Shown here: piece by piece, positions 50,524-61,200 of the stretch
Numbering within the stretch: position 1 is the stretch's first letter
Layout: every line of letters begins with the position of its first letter
Notes under the pieces: model-generated
The model's input: the letters and a program-made list of their open reading frames with translations, nothing else
Databases searched by the model: none
What the model was told of the DNA's origin: nothing
Translations under genes and position numbers: made by a program
Assembly: GCF_037975245.1 (NCBI RefSeq)
Contig: NC_092571.1
Span: forward strand, 24,938,564-25,002,563
Direction of reading: 5' to 3'
Source: Apostichopus japonicus
Lineage: Eukaryota; Echinodermata; Holothuroidea; Aspidochirotida; Stichopodidae
Length of the DNA stretch: 64,000 nucleotides

Positions 50524-50730
50524 AAATATATATATATATATATATATAAATATGCAGTAGCTTGCCCGAATCTTTTTCAAATTTTTGCCCGACAATTCCA
50601 TGATTTTCTTTATTTAGCATCATGATGCCCGAATATTTCCGTGTAACACCACCGTAAGCGCAGTTCATCTGGGCTACCACGCTTTTTGCACGATCAATTT
50701 TTTTCTAACTAGTCAATTGTATACCTGGAC

Positions 50731-51377
50731 CAAGGGCGTTGGAACCGGGGGGCACATGGGCACGTGCCCCCCACTTTTCCTCAGGTTAAAAATGTGCCTT
50801 TTTTCTAGATAAAAAATGAGGTGCCTCAAGTTAGCAAGAGGCCAGGGAACCAGAATGAACACTCGGGGACGGCCGTTTCCGGCCATCTGAGGGGTTTGTA
50901 AAACCAAAAATTTTCTAGTACGCTCCGCGCCAACCGATGGTGGCGCTCCGCTCAGATAGTCGTGCATACAACTTTGCAAATCCTGGCTAAGCCCGTGATT
51001 TTTAATAAATTTCTGTGGGTCAAACTCAAAGCTATTTCGAATGGAAAAAAAATTGTTAAGATATTAACAAGAAAAAAATCTCTAATTCGGAAGATTCCTA
51101 CATTAGCAACTAGCATGATTTCACCTCATTTTGTCTCAAAAGAAAACTTGTTCCTTGTTTCCCAACTTGCGCATTGGATATTGCAGTGCTAGTATACATA
51201 TTTTCTTTGAGGGGGGGGGGGTGTTGATGGAGTGATGTGTATACGCAAATAAGATAATACAATAAGAGTTATAAAGGGTACTAAATATAAGGCTGCATCA
51301 GTCCAATCGAATTTCTGCAAAGTGCCCTTTGATGTCGGTGCCCCCCCCCCCAGATTAAAGTGCTTCCGCCGCCCTTG
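50731..51377. mobile_element. Nested hAT-like element (CAAGGGCGTTGG end)
   Basis: 647 bp, left end CAAGGGCGTTGGAACC, right end GCCGCCCTTG, flanked by a perfect 8-bp duplication ACCTGGAC at 50723-50730 and 51378-51385. It sits inside the 50320-51955 element. It shares the block with GTACGCTCCGCGCCAACC and GGTGGCGCTCC with its host (51848-51880), so the two are related. Confidence 0.85.
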
Positions 51378-52149
51378 ACCTGGACATCCCCGACATGAGT
51401 GTATATAAGAAATATATTCTTTTCCATGGATGGTGGGGGGGGGGGAGTGCCTATAAGCCTAGAAGTACAGGTTTATCATATTCTTTGTTATATTTTATAC
51501 ATTTTTGTGAGACCAATTGCAGTCTCACCCGACACAGCGACATTATCCCGCCTACGTGTCGTTGAACAATGTATGTTTTTTTTCTGGAGGTAGCTGAGTA
51601 CTGTGTTAAAATAATAAATAAGGTAACTAAATAGGAGCTTAAAAAATATACTGTCCCATTTTTCCCCATCAATTTTTTTCAAAGTGATGTTACCATTTTT
51701 TCTTCTTCTAATTTACCAAATTTTTGGGGAAGTGTAAATTTTTAAAACGTGAGATTATAAAATAAAGAATGTTAGATGCAACTTGCAAGGCCTCAGAAGT
51801 GCCGTTTCCGGCAATCTGAGAGGCATTGTTTGCCAAAACTTTTCTTGTACGCTACGCGCCAACCGATGGTGGCGCTCCACTTAGATAGTGTCACGGGAAC
51901 TTTCGGGCACAAAAAGTTCTGCCCCCCCAAACTGAAATGGTCCCGTACGCCTATGCATGTTGATCCATGTTATTTTCATTAAAGGTCAAAGGTCTGTAAT
52001 CAAAGTTTGAGAAAGCTTGTAAACCATTCCCCAAGAAGGGAATGCTAGATGAATCACAAATTATGTCATATGTGGATTTGAATCGGTGGACCCTGTTGGG
52101 TTTTTCTAATTAGAGTCTGCCATACAAAATCTGGCTTTTCTTCTCTGAA

Positions 52150-53465
52150 AAGATTACACATCACACTGGTGATAGGGGCCGTCCCAGACTACTGAAGCAT
52201 AATCGAGTACTGGCCTGACAAGCGTTTTGTATGCTGTTATTTTAACATCTTTGGGACAGCTTGAGAAGTTATGTTTTAGAAGGCCAAGAACATGGTTTGC
52301 TTTAATGGTTATGTTATTGATATGTTTATCCCGTGTAAGATTGTTATCAATTTCAACACCTAGGTAAAGGTGAGAGTCAACCGATTTTAGGGGTTCTTTG
52401 CATAGGATGTAGACGGGTGTTTTGTAAGATTTCTTAAATGAAATTGAGAGGATGTAGCATTTAGAGTGGTTAAAATTAAATTGCCATTTATTTTGCCATT
52501 CCAGTTTATTTAGGTCATCTTGAAGGATTTGCTGGTCAGTTGGGTTATCAAGTTTTCTATACACAAGGCAATCGTCAGCAAACAGTCTAACAATGCTACT
52601 GATATTAACAGGGATGTCGTTTACATTTAAAAGGAAAAGTAAAGGACCCAAAACAGTGCTTTGGGGTACCCCAGATAAAATTGTTAAAATTTGATATTTC
52701 ACCGTCACAGACAACATGCTGAGTGCGGTTGCTGGGGAAAGATGCAAACCAAGCCAGAAGATTTCCATTAATAGCCATAGGCAGATAGCTTCTAGCTAAA
52801 ACTTAAAGGAGTTGGTGTGGAACCTTGTCAAAAGCTTTAGAGAAATCAAGTAAAGCCATGGAGACAGTACTGTTTTGTTCAGTTTGTTTAGAGATATCAT
52901 CTATTGTTAGGAGAAGCTGGGTTTCAGTAAATCTTTTAGCACGAAAGCCATGTTGGGAATCAGTTAGGATAATATGCAAATCAAGGAATTTCATCACAAG
53001 TGAGTGGATTATGTGCTCAGGGATTTTATGCAAATTATCAGCATGTGCTTTTAACGTAAGAACCATGGTGCATGGTATTTGGTCAGGGCCTGTGGCTTTA
53101 TTTAGGTTTAGGGTTGGTAGTTGCTAGTAAACACCCTTCAGAGTGAATATAAGTTGGTTTATGTTGCTGTTTATAATTGGTTTGGTTACTGGGATTTGGG
53201 AAGTATCTTCTTTAGTAAATACACTGAAAAACTTATCAGTTAGGAGATTTGCTTCGGTTTTGCTGTCACTTTGGAGTTTGCAATTGCTTGAGAGGTCAGA
53301 CACTCCCACAGAGTTATTGTTTAGTCATTTATGTAGGACCAAAAAGCCATGCATGGGGTTTTGTTAGCGAGTTTTTAAGGGTATTAGAAATGTAGTCGTT
53401 TCTGGCTTCTTTGGGATTTTTACGGACAGTTTTCCTGAAAGTTCTAATAGCTACTAGATGCAGGA
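52150..53465 (-). pseudogene. Decayed LINE reverse transcriptase fragment
   Basis: Minus-strand frames give, in order, ARNDYISNTLKNSLTKPHAW (about 53430-53330), LLTDKFFSVFTKED, LTDSQHGFRAKRFTETQLLL, LLDFSKAFDKVPHQLL (RT motif A), GVPQSTVLGPLLFLL (motif B, Gly replaced by Ser) and RLFADDCLVYR (catalytic ADD motif), then LVRPVLDYASVVWDGPY. Frameshifts and stops separate these blocks. The endonuclease and the 3' end are missing; the fragment stops abruptly near 52150. It fits the CR1/Jockey-like non-LTR group; the clade is uncertain. Confidence 0.85.
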
Positions 53466-54029
53466 GGTTCATCTGAAGGTTCTATGGTTCTGAAGGTTCC
53501 AAGCTACTAGATGCAGCTTTAGAAGAGCAGAGGTAGCTCCACGCATGCAGACTGTCTGATTTGTCAATCAACGTTATTTTAGAATTGTAACATTTGCCAA
53601 AATGTGTAACGTGTTTATAATAGTAGTATAGTAGTTTGTAGTAGTAAGTTATTATGTTTTGTGCTTCATGATATCTGAGAGATGTCACGTGACAGTAAAT
53701 GCTGTACATGTTTACCCCGCTTGAAGGATGCAGCGACCCGTATTAGTGTATTGTGATGACTTAAACTTAGAAAAGAACCAACCATGCAACAGCAATCGTT
53801 GTGTATGAGCTAAACATATTTGATGCCGGATAATTTATAATGTGTGAACGTATATTTATCGTAAATGTGGTGATTAAACCTTCGTAAGTAGTCAAAGTAA
53901 CCTTCTTAATAAAAGATTTTTCTTATAGTAAGCTATTTTTGTGGTACAACTTACTGTAATTTGTTACGTAACAATAGTAGGCTGGATCAAAGTACTGATA
54001 GGTCATGATTTCTTCTCTCTCTGGTACGA
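53466..54029. other. Intergenic sequence, no feature recognised
   Basis: Unique AT-rich sequence between the LINE fragment and the left edge of the duplicated eIF4G block. Confidence 0.4.
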
Positions 54030-54384
54030 GTACTTTAGTTACGGAGTAACTTGGTTAACGAGCACCAATTGGTTACCGAGCACCTCGGTAACACCCTATC
54101 CCCCCCTACCGTCCCCGACCAGAAATTAAACATTTTGTGGAATTATTCTGTGCATCTATATAACTCTACCTTTAAGTCTTACATTCTACTTGAAAGTTGA
54201 ATTTTCTTTCCTTCCAACCAAACGTCATGACTGAATTCTAAAGATGAACTGCTTGGTTACATTTAGATAATGTGTGCCACGTTCTTTTATAAAGCGGTTA
54301 TTACATGTTTGTTATCGAAGCTGTGATACTCAAACGGAAGACTGCTTAAAAAATCCTGCAAAAAATTACTACGTGTTCATGTTT

Positions 54385-55590
54385 TAATCTGTGACACTCA
54401 ACGGAACACTATCTACGAAATCCTAAAGATATATTACCTTCTCATTACAACATTATACCAAACCACTGAAGGACCAGCAAGCAATAATCCATGGAAACCC
54501 AAGCAACTATTCCATACTAGAACAAATAGTAAGGAAAATATCTTCTAGTAAATTTCTATTGTTACATATCACGTATTTGAAACCAATCCCTTGATAAACA
54601 CTCAAATGGAACACCATCTGAAAAAAATCGTAAAGATATCTTACCTTCTCATTACAACATCATACCAAACCACTGAAGAACCAGCAAGCAATAATCCATG
54701 GAAACCCAAGCAACTATTACATACTAGAACAAATAGTAAAGAAAATATCTTCTAGTACATTTCTATTGTCACATATCACCAGTGTGGCGTAGGAAGGTAC
54801 TTTTGAGTGGGGGGGGGGGGTGCTGCAGACCGATGTCCGGCCTGGGGGAGGGGTCTAAGGGGAGGGACCTCCCTGCATTCCAGGTGGCCTCAGATGCAAT
54901 TTGGTGCAATATATCACACTTCAACCCACCCACTCCTTTTTGTGTATAATTTTGCATTTTTACCTGGCCGTAGATGCAATTTGGTGCTCCAAATGAGATT
55001 TTTTTCCCATTTGGAAATGAAAAAGGGGTTTTCTGACTTGCGAAGCGGGGGGGGGGGGCGGAATGATACTTCCGCCCTCCATATTTTTCACTGGGGGGCT
55101 GGCGCCCCCAGCCCCCCGGTTCCTACGCCCTTGCATATCACGTATTTGAAACCAATCCCTTGATAAACACTCAAACAGAACACCATCTGAAAAAAATCGT
55201 AAAGATATCTTACCTTCTCATGACAACATCATACCAAACCACTGAGAAACCAGCAAGCAATAATCCATGGAAACCCAAGCAACTAATCCATACTAGAACA
55301 AATAGTTAAGAAAATGTCTTCTAGTACATTTCTATTGTCACATATCACGTATTTGAAACCAATCCCTTGATAAACACTCAAACGAAACACCTTCTGAAAA
55401 AAATCGTAAAGATATCTTACCTTCTCATTTCAACATCATACCAAACCACTAAAGAACCAGCAAGCAATAATCCATGGAAACCCAAGCAACTATTACATAC
55501 TAGAACGAATAGTAAAAAAAATATCTTCTAGTACATTTCTATTGTCACATATCACGTATTTGAAACCAATCCCTTGATAAACACCCTCCT
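54385..55590. repeat. Four ~210-bp tandem units upstream of eIF4G copy 2
   Basis: Units start near 54397, 54599, 55168 and 55377 and each contains ACCAAACCACTGAAGAACCA and TGAAACCAATCCCTTGATAA-type blocks. Copy 1 has a single unit (about 10442-10650). The second unit is split by the MITE at 54780-55133. Confidence 0.8.
54780..55133. mobile_element. Non-autonomous hAT-like element (GGCGTAGG family), copy 2
   Basis: 354 bp, a reversed relative of 2018-2397. Ends CAGTGTGGCGTAGG / CCTACGCCCTTG, and a perfect 8-bp duplication CATATCAC at 54772-54779 and 55134-55141. It inserted into a tandem unit after the unit array expanded. Confidence 0.88.
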
Positions 55591-55750
55591 CATCCCTTCT
55601 GCCCCTTTTTTATATATTTTTTTTTATCAATACACCCACATGATAATGTGGAGAAAATTCTCGACGAATTGTGGCCTGAATGGCGTTCAATGGCTCAATA
55701 GCCATTACAACACAGTTTGAAGCTTTCAGTCACAGGAATGCAACACAGTG

Positions 55751-55784
55751 CTATTGTGCAATAAAGGGGATTCCCCTTCTATAT
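55751..55784 (+). promoter_or_regulatory. Candidate promoter of eIF4G copy 2: C/EBP-like and kB-like sites
   Basis: Identical to the copy 1 block: ATTGTGCAAT at 55753-55762 and GGGGATTCCCC at 55766-55776, then CTATATG. The probable 5' UTR exon ends at 55980 (CAG/GTAAGT), and the next acceptor is CCTTAG at 55976+600, that is 56571-56576. Confidence 0.5.
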
Positions 55785-56585
55785 GTAACATCCATTTCGA
55801 CAGTGTTTGTTTTGTTTTTTCAACTTACGTCAAAATATATACCCACAATATGATGTCAAAAATACAACGTAGCATTCCGGCATTTCTAGTATTTCTACAA
55901 CAGTGAACTAGTTCTTGTTAATCCAGAGATCAGGTACTATATGCCATTGTTTTCATTAACAAGTGAACTTCAAAGTTCAGGTAAGTCAAAATTTAGATTC
56001 TTCCATTTGCGGCAGCTCAAACTTATAGGCCTACTGACTACCATGCATTCATCCCAGACATGTTTCCTGACCTAGGCCTAAGCGTATCTGCCTACCTCAG
56101 TATCTTGGTGGGGTAAATTATGTCGCAGTTACCTTCTTTGAACCGCTAACTATTACTGATTATCTATAGATGTTACATGCCTAGCTTTTACATTACTAGC
56201 TAGATTCACTATGCATTTTGATAATTAGAAACAATAGAAAAAAATACTCACCAATTTTGGTGGAAGTTTCTTCGTCACATGCAATAATGGTGTTTTAATG
56301 TATATGTACTATGCAGTCCACTGAATAGATTGAAAAGAAATCAATATTTTTTTTTTTAAATTATATCAAACCACCAAATTAATTGTTAGCAACACAATGT
56401 GTTTTAACAATACATTAAAGTATGTCCATATATTTCTAGCTGCTAGACCTCAAGTTGTCAAGGTCAACTTATTATCTAATTTTCATGTACTTAACAAAAA
56501 TTTATGTTTATTATTGCACAGCCTGATGGGTATATTATCCACAATTCCAAGCGCTAGTTATCATTGTCTGCCTTAGGTGTTGTAG

Positions 56586-58245
56586 ATGGATTCCTTTGAG
56601 GAATTTCTCAGAGAGGTCACTCCTCACAACATCCAGCATCAAGTCTCAATACTCAAGAAACAGGCCGTGCTCTGGTCAGAGGATACACTGGTTCAGATTG
56701 TCAACTGCATTTTTGAAAAGGTAACCAAGCAAATATATTTACATATATATATATATATATATATATACAAACTTCTTCCTATATACATATGATAATGTTG
56801 GAGGTGACCTTATTATAATCTGTTCAAGGACCTAGAGTGTACCTGCCATCTGTACGTTGTTATTATCAATGTGAACTCAGAGACTTTTGAGGAGTACATG
56901 CATCGCAAGTAGTTATAAAGGTCCTCAGGTCAGACCTGCTAACCTGTCTTTCACTAAAATGGACAAACTTTTTCCTGCAAATGAATTTTGCCCTTCATTC
57001 CTATTGCTGGTATAAACATACCAAGAAATCAGAGAACTCAGGACCTTCAATAAACCAGTGAAAGTGATCGGGTGTACTTCTCCTGTAAAACCGCATGACT
57101 TAGAGAAAGTATAGAAACATGACGTCAAACTGGCTATAGATATGCTAAAATGGTAGCTATATATGTGTGTAATAATGACATCAACATTTGTATTGTCACT
57201 GCCATAGGTTGACCAATGGAATCTGCTGCTTAATTTTAATGGATAGCAATAAAAAGCAACTCTCTGCTGCTTTACTGTACATATTAATGGCCCCCATGGT
57301 ATATATACATTTATGTTATTGTAGTACTGTAAAAGTTTCTTTTCCTGTTTCATGCAAATGACATTCAAATTAAGTTTACATTGGCTGGTGATTATGATTA
57401 TGCAATCGTGTGTTTCTTTAGTAGATGCTTGTTATTCTCATTGGTCCATATAAAAGCAGGGAGTCATTATGTTTAAAGTACTGTATGTGTAAAGGGAATG
57501 AAAACTCGCGCACAAAGAAACGTCTAATGCCGGTAATCTGACCTAGTTTCAAATGAGTTGTAACAGCAGTGTTAGACACCACCATCGATCCCAGAAAATA
57601 CACACACAGCTTGCTACCGTCGGTAATTAGACACTTGTGTACAGTCAATACATGCAGCTACGGTCAATACCCACAACACAGTGTACATAGCAGCGATGGA
57701 CATCTCAGGTCTAGATAAAAGATTACAAGGTGTCACATTTCATTACTGTCTGCATTTTGTAGCGACAAGAAAAAAACTTCACCTGCAAGCAAAGGAAAGT
57801 TAACTTTTTTCAGAGGGCGGCACACGGTTTTGGGCGAGTCTTCAATGTCCTTAACCCTCTTCTTGTCTATATATAGGTCTAGCGTTATGCAGACCTATTT
57901 TTGTTGCCTCCGTTTTATTTCATGGCCGGCCACACCTTGCCTCATTCGTTACCAAAATAAAGGGGTACATAATTATAAGTCTAGGGAAAAACAACATTTT
58001 GAGAGGTGTTCTTATCTTATTCAACTTGTTTGTTTCAATGGTAGATTAATTTAAAGCCATGTACAGAGCTTTAATACATGAGTTACTTTTTTTTTGCATT
58101 CACAGGTCTCAGCCGAACCACCGGACCTAATCTATTTGTATGTTTATTCGTGCAAGATGATGCTTGAGGTAAGTCTAGGGCCTATGTATATATATACATA
58201 TTACCATATATATATGCATATATACATATACACATATATACATAT

Positions 58246-58294
<49 letters not shown>

Positions 58295-61200
58295 ATATTA
58301 CATATTACATATATATAAACAATATATATATATATATAGATACATATATATAGATTTTATTTCATTCTCTTCATGTTTCCTGTTTTGACAGTTTGAAGTT
58401 GGTTCCAACACAAAGGAGACAACTGTGACCTTTCAAGATGTGATGCAAACAAGAGCTGGATTTCATTTAACAGAGATACTAAAGGAGCAGGAAAAGGGAG
58501 AGCAACTTGTAATAGCACTGCTTGTTGAGTTTACTAAATTACGTGCACTTATAAGTAGCTAAATTGATAGCAGCAGCAGGGGTGGGGGGAGGGAAGCCAG
58601 GAGAGGATTGAATCAACATGAGGAGGGGGAAGACTTTAAGGGGCTGTTTATTATGTAGCTTTAAGGGAGCAAGACAGAAAATCACTTTGAATCTTCCCAA
58701 CAAAGAGAATTGTGTGGATTCAGCTTCTCAATTAAATTAAGTGTTTGATTATTTTCCGATAAAATTTCACCCTATTAAAATTACAAGAGCCTTTTTTCTT
58801 TGAGAATACTCACATACACACAACAATTGGGCAATTTGTATTATAAAAAGTTGAATAAGGGTACTTTTCAGTAGTGTCAAAGGAATGTTACAAAGGGAGA
58901 GGGGGAGAGGGGAGGAGGGGTGAGAGAGGGGGACAAACTCTGCAGGGCAGTGTGTAATAAAATATATGGTCCCACCAGGAAACTCAGTTATCAATATATT
59001 TTCAAAATGATTTTGTGGCACTGAAACACATTACTGTTTTTTGGGATATGTAAAGTAAAATAGTTAGACAACACTTTTATGTGCATCATCACTACATGTT
59101 ACTGTTTCAGAAACATGAGTGATGCCCACATATAAGCCCTAGCTTACCAGCTAAATGGTGGAAAGCTGTGTAATGTGGACTACATACTAGAAAGTACCAG
59201 CAGTTAATGTCAATGTACATATTTCACGATAGACCCCTCCCTTAGGATGCCCTGTCCATCTCTTCAATCAAAGCAAATGTGGTGATCCTATGCTACGCAC
59301 CCATCATACGGTAAAAGACATTCTAACAACAACTTGAGACCTCAATTCTACTCACCAAAGAAATGGAAAGAAATTTCAACAAGACATAAATTATTCTAAC
59401 CTATATTTTTTAAACATTTTCCACAGAAGTCGATGGCTGGCAAGTGTGCTGGGAATGGACTGGGTGCTGTTTGTTCTTTTCTCTCCCAGCTTTTTGTTCA
59501 AGATGTCCTGTCCTCGGATACTCTCCTGTCTTGTATCAATTCACTGATGGCTCAAAACACAGAGATTACTTGGCAATGCTTGTCCAAAATACTGAAGAAC
59601 TCATTCGTACACCTTGAAAGTCTTGGAACGGTATGTAAGAAACTGTGTAAGGATATCTCTTAAATATGCTATATATGACAAAAAAAGGATTTTTTTCTAT
59701 GATTTTGACATTTATTTGACATGCTACTATGTATATTGAAAGTCCTTAAGCTGATACACCAGAGTATGTGCCATTGTGTTGATTCATTGAAATGAACAAT
59801 TTTCTCTAATACTTTGACCTGTTTCATGAGCAAATACATGATTATCGTGCAAAATTAATTTTGTTTTACCAAATTTGTTAACTGATAGAAAGACATTGTC
59901 ATTCCTTTTGGAATTTCCATATTAAAGGAATGAAGCATCTTGATGACCAATAACAACAAACATCAAATTGAACATGATGCAAAATGAGTATCATATGATA
60001 TTCTCTGTTTGGGAAAAGTAATTATCTGTTTGCAAATTATATTGTAGCCTATACATATATATTTATGTATGCAACTACTCTGTTGCTCACCATGTCCCTT
60101 TTCCCTGTCCAATCTCCTCTCCTTCCTCCATATCCCCTCCTGCCTAACCCCCTTCTGCTATATATTTACTCCTCCTTCTCCCCTATCCCACCAACCTTCT
60201 TCTACATTTCCTCCTATCTCCTCCCCTGCCTCTCCCCCCTTCTGCTGTTTTTCCTCCTCTCTCCTTCCCTTCCTTGTCCCTCTTGTGTTCCATTTCCTCC
60301 TCCTTTCATATGCCTTCTCTCTGTCCTTGTGGCCGTTCCATTCTATTTCCGCTGCCTTTTCCCATGCGTTCTCCCCTTCCTTTACCCCGTTCTGCCATAT
60401 TACCCCCTCCCCTATACCCTGCATCACCTCACCTACTGCTAAATGTTCTTTAATTTCATAATTTTGCTACAGGTGTTGTTCTGTCAAGCAATAAAATATT
60501 CTTTTTTTTTCCAGTTGCATCTATTTAAATGTGTCTTCCATAAGATTTATGAGAAGATCCAGGGAAAACAATTCTCTGTTCAAACCCGATTCATGCTCTG
60601 TGATTTGAATGACCTTGAACATAAGCATGTGAATCAGGTATGTATCTATTCAAATAAATACAGTTGATCAGTTTTTCTCACTTGTGTACTTTTAATTCAT
60701 GATGCTGAAATGAAACATTTTAAACATTGAAATCGCTTTGTTAAAGAAACAATCTTGGATTATGCTGTGCCCGATGTGCTAGTTTAGTAAAATAGGTGTA
60801 TCATTTTAATTTGGTCTTATTTGATTTAACAGTTACATTTCTAAATTGCAGAAAAATCAAGAAACCGTCGAGGCTCAGTTTCACACTTTTGACAAGATCA
60901 GAAGAGATGCCAATATCAAAGATGAAATAGGCCATCATACTGAACAAAAGGTAAAAATTAATCTTGTAGAAACTAGCTGTATATATATATATATATTAAC
61001 TATGCCAAATTTTTTATCATAAACATTTATAAGTTTGTGATTGATATTTCATATTTTTTTCAAATTTGATTTTTTTTTTTTTAATGCTCAAATTTTGTTG
61101 ATATTACATTACTTTTGAGAATATTTGAGAATATTTTTAACTTAATGCCACAGAGTTTTGGAATCCCTTCAGCTGAAATGCCGAGAGGAACACCCATGCA

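Larger units (their letters stand above)
50320..51955. mobile_element. hAT-like element (CATAGGCGTAC ends) with a nested insertion
   Basis: 1636 bp with ends CATAGGCGTACGAG / CCCGTACGCCTATG and a perfect 8-bp duplication CATGTTGA at 50312-50319 and 51956-51963. It interrupts a diverged AGGTCAAAGGTCA-type repeat. No transposase is visible. It carries a large palindrome at 50370-50523 and a second element at 50731-51377. Confidence 0.85.
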
